Assembly (NCBI GenBank): GCA_949358305.1
Contig: OX442315.1
Location: 30,964,427-31,028,426, forward strand
DNA length: 64,000 bases
Direction of reading: 5' to 3'
Source: Strigamia acuminata
Lineage: Eukaryota; Arthropoda; Chilopoda; Geophilomorpha; Linotaeniidae
Positions 40,201 through 52,874 of the stretch are shown piece by piece. A model generated the notes under the pieces. It did not search any database. It saw only the letters and a list, made by a program, of their open reading frames with translations, and was not told the origin of the DNA. The translations under genes and the position numbers were made by a program. How positions within the stretch are numbered: position 1 is the stretch's first letter; each line of letters opens with the position of its first letter.

Positions 40201-41906
40201 ACTTTGGAATTTATCCAGTGACCTGGTCAAATCTGGTCAACAGGAACCAAAATAAAATATTTTTTTTCCCGATTCAATTTGTTCTTTAAATTTAAACTTA
40301 AAACACAAAAGGAAAATACAAACTCATCCTGAACCAAAAATAGAATCCAAGTAAAAGAAAGTTTTAATTTATGTGAACCAACTACCAATTTTAATCCTCT
40401 TAAAAACCTCGAGTTCACAACACTTTTGCTACTTACTGGTTCTCTTCCTCATCCTTTTTCTTCAAGTGATAACTCTTCACCAACCGTCTGTAAAAAAAAA
40501 AAAAACCAAAAAATAAAAATAAATAAATAAATGAATAAAAACAAATAAAAACTAATATCGTTTGACTAAGATAGACTAATCCCAAGCATGTGGGCGTCAC
40601 ATGTTGGTTGAATTTAAATTCAAGGGAAAAAAATGACAGCTCAAATATCAACACATAATTCAATTTCTTTAACACTTCGTCCCACATGTTCCCTTAATTA
40701 AATCATCCGAAAGTATTGCATTACATAACATTTTTCCTTCATTCAAGAAAATTTAATTGAGCTCGAGTTGTTTTCACCCGCTAAATAAACTTTAAGCCTA
40801 TTTTTAACATCCTAATTGAACCGAAAGAAACTGATAACTATTTCCTGCGCTGTTTACTTATCCACAGTCAACTACTGCAGATTAAAAACCTCATCTAAAA
40901 TTAACTTCTCGCCACACCAAACCTCAAAACCACAAAACAAAACCTCACGCAATGACGTTACTCAATTTTACGAACAAACTTCGACCTCAAAACTCGATCA
41001 AGCATTATGTGATGATTGCTCAATTAAATTTACATATTTCGACGCAACCTCTCGAAATATCCGTTAACTCCAACGAGTTGTAATTGTATTAACCTAAAAA
41101 AATAACTGCCAAAAAAAAAATTTCTCTTATTTCATCCTCTAATTAGCAGCATCCTTTTACAATTGACTCAAGGCACGAGACTTAATAGTGCAATTTTTTT
41201 TTATACTTAAAAAAAAAAAAATGCTTTAATTAGGGACTACTTTAATGTTAATCTGAATACATACATTCGAAAATTGAACTATTTCATCGTTTTTTTTTTT
41301 CTTCGAACCGTAACAAAAAAATCATACACACCTGACACATCAAATCTGCAAAAAATAAAGCGTGAAACACGTTTCCGTTTCTATTTTCGAATGCAGATTA
41401 TACATTAACATGATATTAAATTTTTTAATACATTTTTTCTTTCACCAACCCATTTTTCTTTTTAAAAATCAAATATTTCAGATCCTGTTGAATATCCCAA
41501 CAAATATGTCAGGGCGCGCCTTAAGAGACAGAAAAGAATTTCCTGTACAAAACAAAAATCATTTTAAAAAGAAAAAAATATCTCGTACTTGAGTTTACTC
41601 GCATATTCCACTTCGATCGTGCATCTATCCCTAATAAAATGTCCATATTTCTCCAGAAAATCAATTCCTTTCTGAGTATGTGCTGCTATGTTATCATATT
41701 GGTCCTGCAACCAAAAAATAAACACAAATTAGATCGTATAAACATCGCAAATTTCAATTTACATTCCATTCGCATTCCATCCACTGTCCTTGTTAAAAAA
41801 CTATATAAATTAAAGACACCCTAGACTCACTCACCTTATAAGGCCACCAATCTTTTAAATCCTTGTGAATCTTGTGTGGCATGTCACTTTGCCCCGTTTT
41901 CACCAT
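37284..41906 (-). CDS. Cip4/Toca F-BAR, HR1 and SH3 adaptor
   Basis: Orthologue of the CIP4/FBP17/TOCA-1 group, which bends membranes and links Cdc42 to WASP- and actin-driven endocytosis. Thirteen exons: 41835-41906, 41589-41704, 40437-40487, 39845-39992, 39720-39782, 39410-39514, 39044-39319, 38759-38974, 38251-38369, 38049-38181, 37809-37981, 37520-37656, 37284-37450; sum 1,776 nt, 591 residues. F-BAR (about 17-275): [36 protein letters not shown] and [17 protein letters not shown]1 (about 355-432): [16 protein letters not shown] and [13 protein letters not shown]3 (about 529-587): [24 protein letters not shown]. The linker is rich in Ser, Pro and acidic residues. The intron after 39044 seems to start with GC. 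Two in-frame ATGs open exon 1 (residues 1 and 9); I took the first. The 5' UTR and promoter lie right of 41906 and were not resolved. Confidence 0.93.
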
Positions 41907-44900
41907 AACATCGAGGGCTTTTAGGCACCAAAATAAAAACACAACTCAGCCAATTTCCACTCTTTGTACCTCCGATACAAAACTCAAGGGCGTTCAACCT
42001 TTTGTGTATTCCAACTTCGAAAAACGAGTCACAAAACCATTTTTAACCCAGTTCAAGATCAGACTGAGCAACTAAACGTCACTCACCATCTGAATCTCAA
42101 GTCAAACAAAAAAAAAATTTTAAAAAAATTAAAAAAAAAAACATAAAAAAGAGCAGGAGGGGGATAGTGCTGGCTCTCTTGTCCACACCATCTGCTTCTT
42201 AGCCAATCAGCGCGCACTGACTAACCTCGTGAGCTGTAAAATTACTAGGATCTCAAGGTTGGCAACTCCTCTGCATGAATAATAACGGTTTTATGCTATA
42301 AATGATTTGTATTCAAAGGATGGTAAAAATAAAAGAAGGAAGGAAAAAAATCAGAGTTCACACGGCCAAAGTACCAGAAACTTACTTTCACTATTAATTA
42401 GTTTCTGAGTAGAAGCTGCCAACGTTTGAAGGAATTTCATTGACCCTTAAGAGTGCACGCTTTTGGAACTAAAGGGTTGCAATTAGTCTGGGTTATATAA
42501 AACAACTGGAATTAATGGGCAAGTAGCTTAACGGTTGAGATAAGCTAAGAGTTTAAACTGAGATAGATATTTTTTTTTTGGAGATTTTCGGTAGTATGGC
42601 TATTCATCGAAATTTATCTTTGAAGATAATGCAAAGTAAAAGAAATATTTCAAAATTGGAGATATAGTTTTTGAAATGTATGTATTTAGGGGTTAGTAAA
42701 CTCATAAACTCAACGGATCGAAAAGTTCGATTCATGACGCATTAAAATGTGATGCGTGTTAAACAAGTTGAGAGTACATTACGTCATATCCCCGCTTCAT
42801 CATTCCTTTATTGAAAATTGCTCACCCCGGTTGTTCTTTCAGTTCTTACGCACCCTTTATAAACATATAGCAGCATGACACCAGGTGATGCACACCTGCA
42901 TTTCTAGCTTTTTTTACCCACCCCTAAATGCTTCAAACTTTCAGACCGTGCGGAGGAAAATCTGTGCTACGATTTTTTTTCCTTCAAAAATTTTAATTTC
43001 TAATTTTAAACTGATTATGTTTCGTTGACAAAGTTTGGTATTTCGAAACCGTAATTTAACCAATGTTTTAAACCAATCATTCCACTGTTTGTTTCTAAAC
43101 ACGTTGTAATCAGAGAGTAAAATCCCTCCATCTTATCTTTCAACAGGTTATTTTTCCAAATATCAGTTTACCCTTATCAATAGTGAAGAATTTTGGTAAA
43201 TTTCCATTAACAGTTACAAACAGTAAAACAATAGTTATATTAATACCCAGCTTCCTCATTTGCAATGTTATTTACATTTGACAAACACAATAAAATGGCT
43301 ACGGGAAGTCACATCCCACAAACAAATCTACCCATTTTCTATTTTTATGAGCTTTAATTCAAACGGAATTAAAAACCATTTAAAACTGCCATTTCAAAAA
43401 TGGACCCTGACCCATTACACAAGGTTCGAAAAATTTAGTGTCATTATGCGAGGCTCACTCATCTATCACGAAAATACACACGAGATATGTGCACTAAAAA
43501 AAAGTGGGAGACTTTTAGCTTAAAATTATCAGTTTTCGCGATAACACTTAGTGAATAGTATCTAGTGTTCGTGTTGTATATTTAACTTGCCGCTTGTGGC
43601 GTTAAACTGCACGTATCCACCACAGCCTTTTATTTCTTAAATAAAAATCTACTTGTTTCGAATCGATGGGAAATGGGACGGGAAAAACAAGCGTAGTATT
43701 CATTTAAACTTGAAGCTGAACTCTTCTCTCACACCTATTTATCACTTGAAAATAAAATAAAATAAACACTGTAAACAAAAGTGAATAAAAGACACTTTAA
43801 CTCGACACCACAGTTGCGCATAAACAAAACAAGTGTTGTCTGGGGGATTACTTTCAATCCAAGTCATGCGACATAAACACCAGTTGTTTCGTGAATTTCC
43901 TCCGCACAATCGCACACAAAACACAATATTTCCCCGCTCATTAGCACAATAATAATTAGAAAGACCCCTAATATATATTTCAAGGCAAAACAGGAACTTA
44001 AATTAATTCCTTATCATGAATGACAATAACCATTTCCTCGTAATTTCCGTACTGAAATGAATTAATGGAAAATAAAACATATTTTAAACGATTCGCATCA
44101 ATAGTTCACATCCCACCGTACGTCAGTCTGGTGGAAACTTAATTTTTTATTCGCAAGGTTAAAATTTTAGAGAAAAAAATTTAAAAAATACAAATAAAAT
44201 GTAAACAAAACAGAAATTAATTCTGATGTGAATACAGTGACAATGAGTGATTAAACACGTCACGAAATAATTGTCTGTTTTGGTTCGATTTTGCGTTTGT
44301 TTTAATTCATTGCAACGTCCTTGGTATTAATTTTGATTCCATGATGTCTGCTGATTAGATGCAAATGATTTTCAATATGAAACGATAAGGGTTACAAGGT
44401 TTACAGACAGTTTTGGTATGGTGCGATCGGTGCAATTTATGCTCGAGTGTTTTCATGTTGTCCACTTACCCACAGTTCTGTGCCCCAACTCATTGCTGAC
44501 ATGTAACGATCACGACGCTTAAAGTTTAAAAATCATTCGAGAAAATCATTGGAATAGGATTTAAATGTGATCTTGTTAAAAATTACTTCGAACATGGGTT
44601 AAGACTTCTCCAAATCGCTATTAGGTCATCGTGATTCATTTGCTACTATGGCGGCTCTTCCTACCAAAATGAATTCTGGGTAAAATTTCAAACGTATTTG
44701 TTTTTTGTTGGGACCGCTTTAATTTTTAGGCAATTTTATTTAAACTTATTTATTAGTTAAGAATGCATAAAAAATTTGGTAATCTTCTTGTTTAAATAAT
44801 AAATCTATAATGAGAGTTTACACAAAAAAATTTACTCTCGAGATGGCGCTCCGTCATTGGTCAAATGAAATACTCGTCGCCAGAGTGTTATGGCGGTAAT

Positions 44901-44928
44901 TTCGGATAGTAAATGAGTGAAATAAAAG
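41907..44928. other. intergenic; promoters of Cip4 (-) and the RING gene (+)
   Basis: No coding exon recognised. The leftmost few hundred bases should hold the Cip4 5' UTR. The right end, with AGATGGCGCT (about 44842-44851) and a reversed CCAAT, should be the promoter of the RING gene. Confidence 0.5.
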
Positions 44929-45783
44929 ATGGTTGATTGGGTTCACTGCAATATTTGTTATAAACAAGTAGGACAGCATCAGAAATTTGCTATATCTAAC
45001 TGTGGTCACATATACTGCAGCGAGTGCATCAGTAAAGGTAAAACAATTACAATCCCAAATAAATATTTATTATAATTTGCATTTCACTATCAACACAACA
45101 GCACCAAATCAATGTCGAATTTGTAAAAAGCAAGTAACTTTCGTAGAATTGTCAAGACAGGTTAGCTTTATTTACGGTTTTTTAAATTTATTTTTAAATA
45201 GTACATTAATATCTGTTTTAATTTTATACAGATGAGTCCAGAATATGAGATCTATTTCGTTTCTCCCGTGGAATTGGCTCAGCGACATCTCAATGAATTG
45301 AAACGAGTTATCGATTTCCAAAATAGAAATCGGCTTCAATTGATTAAACACATCAAACAGAAGGTTTATTTCGTTTTAAAAATTAAAAGTACAAGGTCGA
45401 TGACGTATTTTGATGCTGAGTTTTAAACAGGCGGAAGCGGCAAGCAAAATATCAGTCGATGAATACAATCAAATTAAACACAGTTTGCGGAAAATGGAGA
45501 GGTTTGAACTAGAATTTACATTCGCTAATTTGATAACGACTATTTATGGATAAAAAAATTATTTGCAGTGAAGTGCAAGATTTAGAAGAAAAATACAGAG
45601 CAACAATGAATGAAAACTCACATTTAAAGGCGTTAGTGGAAAGCAAGTAATATAGCTAAATATATGGAAGAAATTAGTTACAATGATACATACCGACTAT
45701 TTATAGGTCTTCAACCCGTAATAATTTGACTCCTGGAGCTAGCAAAATACCTAGTAGTTTTAGTCAGTTAATTATACAAAAAT

Positions 45784-45818
<35 letters not shown>

Positions 45819-46472
45819 TTTACATAAAATAATTTTAATTCGGAAAAGTAGTGTTAAATACCCCGACGTCGCAGACACCACCGAATGAGAGAAGACTTTG
45901 TTCAGGTTTTAAAAAAGTAAAAATTAAGATTTTTGAAAATAAAAGTTGGTAACATTTTTTTAATTAATTTTTTTATTTAGGATGATGTAAATCCACCGCA
46001 GGTCATATCACCATCTCGAATTTCAGCAAGACAATCACCCATAGATGGACGAATAGGTGAAACTACATGAATTTATTTCTTTTATTTCTATGTAATTTCA
46101 GTTATTGCGTGCAGGAATCACATCGGGTCGGTTTAACATGGGTAACTCATCATATGGCATCACTCCACGGCCAGTTCCGACCTCCACATCGCGGTAATCA
46201 TACGATTACTTAATATAGCCAGCTGTAAACAATACTGATATTTTAGGTTCTCCTATCCTTCAATGGTTACTCCGCCGTTGAATCAAAATGCTGCATCACC
46301 AATGGAATTTTCAACGCCAAATTCTCAGTTTAATCGCTTTGGTACTTCATTTTTAGTAAAATAATTTTTTTTTTTTACAAATATCATTTTCTTTTTTATA
46401 GGTTCAGTATCGCGTGAAAAACCGATAATACCACGTCGATTGATTACTGTGAATTCATTAAAAAAAATATAG
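44929..46472 (+). CDS. RNF212/ZIP3-family RING protein (meiotic crossover factor)
   Basis: Probable SUMO/ubiquitin-type RING ligase of the RNF212, ZHP-3, Vilya/Nenya/Narya group, which marks meiotic crossover sites on the synaptonemal complex. Eleven small exons: 44929-45037, 45102-45160, 45232-45363, 45431-45501, 45569-45646, 45707-45762, 45852-45916, 45981-46056, 46115-46193, 46247-46341, 46402-46472; sum 891 nt, 296 residues. RING (about 6-45): HCNIC, NCGHIYCSEC, QCRICKK give a C3HC4 set. Then ELSRQMSPEYEIYF, a coiled coil (about 70-150, LNELKRVIDFQNRN and QDLEEKYRATMNEN) and a Ser/Pro/Thr-rich tail ending RRLITVNSLKKI, the family layout. The sixth exon junction uses a weak donor (GTCAGT) and is the least certain. 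The third-last intron region holds no oddity; a (TA)n tract lies in the intron after exon 6. Its stop is 192 nt from that of Cyclin-Q on the other strand. Confidence 0.85.
45786..45815. repeat. (TA)n microsatellite
   Basis: About 15 TA units inside an intron of the RING gene. Confidence 0.95.
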
Positions 46473-46589
46473 TTCAAGTTCAGCTGAGTTTCGTTTTGTT
46501 TGACGCTGCGATTAATTCACATATTTCTTGTAAAATGTTTTGTTGTCGGTCTGAAATATAAGTTTTTATTTTGATGTTCACAAATAAGT

Positions 46590-46595
46590 TTTATT
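46590..46595 (-). terminator. poly(A) signal of Cyclin-Q
   Basis: AATAAA on the minus strand, 70 nt past the Cyclin-Q stop codon and within the 3' flank of the convergent RING gene. Confidence 0.5.
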
Positions 46596-46664
46596 TGCCA
46601 CTTTTTAAAGACTCTTACTTATTTAAAAAAAATTACTCAAACTATACAAACTTTTTAAAAATGA

Positions 46665-47601
46665 TTAATTTTCCATTAATGATACACTCATGATATCTTC
46701 AACAATTTCCCACAATTCCTCTTTAGTTAAATCATCAGCAAAAGTCTCGTACCATGTAAGTACGGCATCTTCATTATACGGTACCTGAATTCCACAACAC
46801 TGTAAAGCAAGATACAACGCAGCTATGGCGATGTGTTGCGCTTTATATTTTAAATACACGGGGTCGTGAAGGAAATCTTGAATCAGAGCCCAACTGGTTT
46901 GCAAAATTGGAACTTTCTCAGCAAGTGAGGGATGAATCCAATGTTGAAGAGATTTCACATAATGAAGTAAATACTAAGAATAAATAAAAATAAATAAAAA
47001 CTGCTGAACACCGTGATAATTAAAATACTTTTCTGGGATCCACAAATGAAACTTTAAATTTAAGAACTCTCAGAATAAGAAGTTCCAAGTGCACGATACT
47101 TTTGCGTAAGTTGTGATACTTTTCTCCCGGTTCTAATGGTCCCGATTCTTTATGTAACGTTCTAATGTAACAAAAAAATGAAAATAATACATTTATATTG
47201 AAGCAGTTAATTGACAATTTACTTGTAAGCAACATTAATGACATCTTTAATCGAAAAATGGTCCTCTTCTACTTTACCCGCTAAATAAACACACGTTGCA
47301 GCAATCATCTTGAAAAAAATAGATAAGACGTGATTCAAGAAAAGGACATTTTAAACTGAAAAATAACAATTTACATGATGATCATAATTTTTAGAATTGC
47401 AATTTTCAAAAAATTTGTGATATAAACACGATGCCGTTGCTATAGATACATGCTGAGCATTAAGCTTGGTACCTTAAATAGAAAAAAAAAACATTTATTA
47501 AATATATTTTAATAACTCAGAAATTAAAGAACCTTACCAACTTCAAATATGTATCGAATTAATTCAAAATGTCTGGATACAGAACGATGAGATAAAGCCA
47601 T
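46665..47601 (-). CDS. Cyclin-Q (CCNQ/FAM58A), CDK10 partner
   Basis: Orthologue of human CCNQ, the activating cyclin of CDK10. Five exons: 47538-47601, 47375-47472, 47223-47308, 47029-47161, 46665-46973; sum 690 nt, 229 residues, close to human CCNQ. Cyclin box: RYIFEVGTKLNAQ, SIATASCLYHKFF, AATCVYLAGKVEED, HLELLILRVLKFKVSF, YLLHYVKSLQHW, AQHIAIAALYLALQ. Every stretch has a clear counterpart in the vertebrate protein (IATACTIYHKFF, YLAGKVEE, KYLLHYLVSLQNW). The start ATG is the only one near the acceptor-free 5' end and lies 243 nt from the Daxx start on the other strand. The C-terminus (DDLTKEELWEIVEDI) also matches (DDLTK in human). Confidence 0.93.
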
Positions 47602-47844
47602 TTTTTGTTTCTAATCTAGTCTTTTAGAACTAACCGCATGTTAGCCATTTGTAATTACATATGACGTAATAAGTATGCAGGAAAAAATAATTTTTACGTT
47701 TTCTGATTCCAGTTAACTTTTGAAAGACATTAATACCCGGACGTGATAATGGTGGGCTTTGTAAGTATAATAGAAAATGTAATTTTACCTACTCCTCAAC
47801 CTTCACAGTGCTAAACTTCCGTTTCTCCGGCTTTTGTAATAAAA
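47602..47844. promoter_or_regulatory. divergent promoter, Cyclin-Q / Daxx
   Basis: Only 243 nt separate the two start codons, so both promoters and 5' UTRs must fit here. No TATA box is evident, in keeping with housekeeping genes. Confidence 0.7.
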
Positions 47845-50005
47845 ATGGCGGAAGTAATTGACCTGTCGTCTGATGAAGAAAGTGGCGCGTCAAATTCAAA
47901 ACACGAGGTAAAACAACAACAACAACAAAGAGGAAAGATAAAACTATATGATATACGATAAAAGTTCGAGCTAATTGATCAGGTGTTAAGTATTAGACGA
48001 GTGAACAGTTTTTCCGTGTATTTTACAGAAATCACCAACGACGCTTGACGATTGGAATAAGCCGTCGACTAGCGCAGCCTCGCAGTACGTGGAACCACCC
48101 GCTCCAGTATTAGGAGACGAAGCATTCCAACAAGTAATGGAATAATCTCATTTTATTCGCAACAATGATACAAACACGAACACAATAAATATTTATTGTG
48201 TTCGTGATACAAACAACTCGTGTTTGCCCTCGTGTCGAAAACTGCAATCGTTTTTAATAATTATTTTTATATATTTCAGGTTATTAATGCATGCAAAAAA
48301 ATCAACGGGAACGATGAAAAAGGTTTACATATTTTGTCCCAGCTGCAGAAGATGTACGATAAAATTGACGCAGATTCACGAAACACTGAAACATTTAATA
48401 CATTTTTATGGAACGTTAAATCGCAAATTGAGTCGAATCCCAAAAGAATATACATATTTATTAAAGAACTTAATGACGAAATGAAGATACTGATGAACTT
48501 GCCACCGACGAGTGATAACTGTGATAATTCGAGGACCAAATCAATTGCAGACAAATTAAATAACCATGAAGACAAAGACGAAAAAAGGAAGTACCGAATA
48601 AGAAAGCTGGAAAAATTGCTGAAAGTAATTATTATTATTAATATTGTTTATTACTATAATAATAGATGTTTTTTTTCTTTTAAAAATTCAGTTACTGAGT
48701 GAGAAAATTAAAAAACTCGAAAGAAAAGAACTCGGAATCGATGACCTTGACAAAAACGATTCTAAATATTTGATGGAAGATAAATACAAACGACGCTTCA
48801 TTAAAGTGTGGAAGAAATTATGTAAACTGAACGAAAGCTCAGAAATTACCGGACGCTGGATAGAGAAAAAATTTAGTTACAAAGGTGATATTTTTTTCTA
48901 ATTCCAAGATTGTTTGTAATTTATATATATTTTTCATCCGTAGGTTCGAGGTGTGAGGTGATAAATAAAAAGGTTACTAAATACATTAATAAATATAAAG
49001 AATTACCTGAATTCCATGACATTTTAGACTTGGTTACTAAAGTGAACAAAGATTATCATTTATTACTTGATGCGCATGGCGAAGGTATATTTAAGTCATT
49101 GTATCAACGTTCTTTACACACAAATTAACCGTTAGTTTTTTTTTATAACAGCACGACGAGTTTTTACAGAAGTTGTGGGTATTTTACGGGAGCGTCGAAT
49201 GCTGGATTTTGAAGAGGGTTTAGAGTTATCTGCGGATAACCCAGATCCTGCTGAGATGGATCACGAACTGAGAAATTCACTCGAACAAAGTCGACACTTA
49301 GGAATGAAAAGGATTAATGAAGTTATAGATGAGTTCGTTGAAAAACAATGCAAAAATGAAACTAATCAAAGTGAAAACGAGCAATCAGATAGAGCTCACG
49401 TTAATGGTGATGAAAATGAGAAAGTGGAATCGGTTGAAGGTGCTGAAGTGAAGCAAAAAGAGGACGAAGGAGACGGAAAGGAGAAGAAAACAGCCGAGCA
49501 CAGTGGAGATGAGGATGAGGAAGAGGAAGACGATGAAGAAGAAGAAGAAGAAGAGGAGGAAGAGGAAGAAACGGACAATTTCGATGTCGGACAAATAACC
49601 GAAGAATTTCAGGCGGAATGTAATCATTTAAACTAAAATAATATTTTATACCCGCATTACCTTTATACTAATTACAGTGGAAACGGAAGAAACGTCGGAC
49701 CAAAAAAAGGTGACCGACTCTGAAACATCCGAAGATGAAGATTCAAGCACTGAAGAAAATAACAATGGACGACAAAACGACGACAGCAGTTCGGACGAAC
49801 TTCCAAACTACTTCGAACCGATCTCCTCTGAAACTAAATGTAATTAATTAGATTTAATTCTATCCAAGTTTTAAGTCGTAATTCATTTTTATTCGTAGCA
49901 ATAAAACGATCCTTGGAATCACTGCCTGAAGAAACTCCAAATCCAAAGCGTCCCCATATATCACAATCAACGTTTGATGACGATGATGTAATCGTTTTAG
50001 ATTAA
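47845..50005 (+). CDS. Daxx, histone H3.3 chaperone and SUMO-binding co-repressor
   Basis: Orthologue of DAXX (Drosophila Daxx-like protein), the H3.3-H4 chaperone that works with ATRX. Eight exons: 47845-47907, 48029-48133, 48280-48624, 48692-48884, 48944-49084, 49152-49619, 49678-49839, 49899-50005; sum 1,584 nt, 527 residues. N-terminal SUMO-interacting motif VIDLSSDEE (5-13). DHB-like helical bundle about 57-135. Histone-binding domain about 160-375: RIRKLEKLL, LERKELGIDDLD, RFIKVWKKLC, SEITGRWIEKKFSYKGSR, RMLDFEEGLE, RNSLEQSRHLGMKRINEVI, each matching human DAXX. Then the family's acidic tract (about 400-425) and a C-terminal SUMO motif DDDDVIVLD at the very end. Shorter than human DAXX (740 residues), mainly in the tail. 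Shares a promoter with Cyclin-Q and converges on TFIIB. Confidence 0.94.
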
Positions 50006-51249
50006 AAAGTGCAAGAAATTTTTTGGTCCAATTTTTCTCCGAAGAGCGAGTTGGTGTGTCACTCAGTCGTGCGCGCAAACTCGTATGCTTGCCGACCCTT
50101 GTAGGGATTTTGAGCTAACACGGAACGGGACTATATGTGTTTCGTGTTTGGAATTGTATACATTATTCATATTTAACTTTAGTTGGTTTAAAAAACAAAA
50201 CTTTTCCACATTCTCATCAAGGTGTTTATAAAATAAACTTCTATTTATCAACAGACTTGTTTTCCAGAATATTGAAGCCATGTCACGAAAATGTGTACAG
50301 TGGTTATTTAAAACTTTGTTTACATATTTTCTTTTAAACTGAAATAAATTGTGTATAAATTTTGAACCGACAGTAATTCAAGTACAAATACACACATTCT
50401 AACGTTCAGATCTACGGATGTAATTCTGAAGTTAGTTAGAACATTTACATCGTGCGACAGCTTGACCGGTCGTTGAATCGGATGGCGCGGCAATAAATCA
50501 AAGTTTTAACAACCACAAACTTCGATTTCTCTTTATCTCAATCATTTAATCTCTGAATTACACCCCGAAAAGTAGTTAATTTATTTCCATTATTCTCGAC
50601 GAGAGCCCGAAAATAAAAATAAATTAAAAACGTTTACAGAATTGACAGGTCTTTGTTTTTATTTGACTTATAAGGCATTAGCAACCATTTGTTTACAAAC
50701 GAACAAACATGAAAGCAATGTTTCCACCTTTTGCAAATTGTAGAATTTTTTTTTGCGAGGAACCAACCTGTTTTAAGTGTTTGAAATTTTCAAATCATCT
50801 TTTTATTATTTAAGGTACGTAATGTTTTATTACGAAATTTTACTTTAAACATGCTCATGATTAACTTATGTTTCAAACTTTAAATAATAATGTACTGATA
50901 GTTAACGTAAAAAAAATTGTACAGGAAGAAAAGTGGATAATTTCTTATATTAAACTAAATAAATTGTTTATACAAAGTGTGAGTGTGTGGTTCTGGAGTA
51001 AAACAGTTGCCACAACAACAAAAAAAGTAAGAGGCTCAAATACCACATTTCTCCAACTAAGGCGCTACAAACAAAGAAAACATCAATTTTGGAGGTGCAT
51101 TTAAATATTTTAAATATAATAGACATGTGCACTAAGCACGTAAAAAATCAATCTCGAAATTGAAGCGCCCATTGAGTGCCAAACAGAGTGCGCTTTGATT
51201 TCGAGGTGCTCGTAATTCGAGAAATATGGTACGCCTTTGCGATATGTTT
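50006..51249. other. converging 3' flanks of Daxx and TFIIB
   Basis: AT-rich, no exon. Frames here are short and lack splice signals. Confidence 0.6.
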
Positions 51250-52874
51250 TCATAATTGAGGTAACTGTTCAATCGGAGTACAGAACTTGAAATCATCGGG
51301 AAATAATTCAGCAGCACGGGGATACATGAGTTTATAGGACTGTCGAATTGTGACATCAGCAACTCCTGCTATATCCCCAATCTCTGAACGTAGAAAACAA
51401 ATTAATTTTAGTAAATGTAACCAAATAAATAAATTTAAATCACAATTGCTATTACCTTTCTGGCTTTTTTTGTCGTCCGAAGCTTGAGAAGCCATATAAA
51501 TTGCTGCGGCTGCGACCGAAATTGGACTACGCCTAAATCAAAATTATTATTTTTTTTTAAATAGAGAAAATTAATTAAATTTTATCTTTAATGTTCATAT
51601 TTTTAAGGATTCTTACCCGGGTACAACGTCTAATTCAACAGCTTTTCTTGCAATGTGGGTGGCAGCGCGTTGCACTGCATTAGGCAGACCCAAATTCGCA
51701 CAAAATCTCGACTGTTGGGAATACAATCGATTAAACTATTATTAATTTTATTACAAACAATGTTTACCATAAAATCTCCGGTTGTAATTAAGTCTACACT
51801 GGTTTCAAGTGCTTTCAAAATTAACTTGAAGCATCGCCCTATTTCTTTTTTGGAAATTTTAGAAACGGCACAAATTTCTGAAAAATAAAAATGTCAACAA
51901 ACAGTTTTGATTCTTTTCAATTTCCTCCTGGACTCTGCATAAATACCTTTGAAGGTTCTTGGAACTCCTTCCTGTCTACATGCAATATATAAACAAGAAG
52001 AAGCAATCGCGTCGTTACTTCGTCCCTTCAGTGTTTTTCCATCGTGAACTTGTTTGAACAAATTATTTGCCCGGTCCACAATTGTTTTGGGTAAATTTAT
52101 TCGATCAGCCATATTGCTAATTTCCCGGAATGCATTAATTAAGGCTCGATCGGAGCTGTTCATCTGTGCAAATATTTTTTTTCGTTGTAAAAACTACATT
52201 TGTAGCCAAAAGTCAACATTACCGTTCTTCTATTTTGATATTTGGGCACACCACCCTCCTCAAAACTCGCATCGCCAGTGCCTCTACCAATCATCGTTGA
52301 TAAATCACTACCATTAAGCAGTGGGTTCTAAAAAATTTAAATAACAGAATAAAATAAACAATTTTAATTGATTCTCCACATCAATACTTTGAATTCTTTA
52401 TCAAACCTCAGCAGCTCCAACACGCGTAGGATCAGAATTAGCTTTCTCGTTGCTGAACGTTCTCCACTCAGTTCCGACATCAATCACCCTAAGAAATCAC
52501 AGTTGATTGACATTACACACAACTCGTACATCAAACATCAATATTTACCTGTCCCCGACAACCAAACCACATTCACTACACACCATGTCTCCAGCACGAT
52601 AATCTTCAATAAGAGGTGCATCTGGATGTGCAGGGCAAAGCACTTTGGACAACGGTTCGCCTCTGAAACAAACAAACAATAATAACTATTGCAAAACCGA
52701 TGGCAAACACGTTTTAACTCAAATAAAACACGCTGACATAAGAAACGATGCAGCGGGAACAAATACACGACACTAAACACGCAGTTTCAATCATCTAAAC
52801 CGAAACTATAACTACATATAGACGATTTAGTTGACCAAATAAAAACTATACCTGCCACTGCCAGACAACGCCAT
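51250..52874 (-). CDS. transcription initiation factor IIB
   Basis: General RNA polymerase II factor that bridges TBP-promoter DNA and the polymerase. Nine exons: 52852-52874, 52549-52662, 52407-52488, 52223-52327, 51947-52163, 51768-51877, 51617-51711, 51456-51532, 51250-51383; sum 957 nt, 318 residues, the usual length. Zinc ribbon (about 17-45): CPAH and [12 protein letters not shown]-reader/linker: EWRTFSNE and DPTRVG. First cyclin fold (about 110-205): [38 protein letters not shown]. Second fold (about 210-310): [45 protein letters not shown]. Ends PIEQLPQL like other animal TFIIBs. The short first coding exon (MALSGSG) is family-typical in insects. Nothing odd. Confidence 0.97.

Noticed and set aside
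49385-49627. Minus-strand poly-Phe and poly-Ser frames
   Set aside because: Antisense of the GAA/GAG-coded acidic tract in Daxx.
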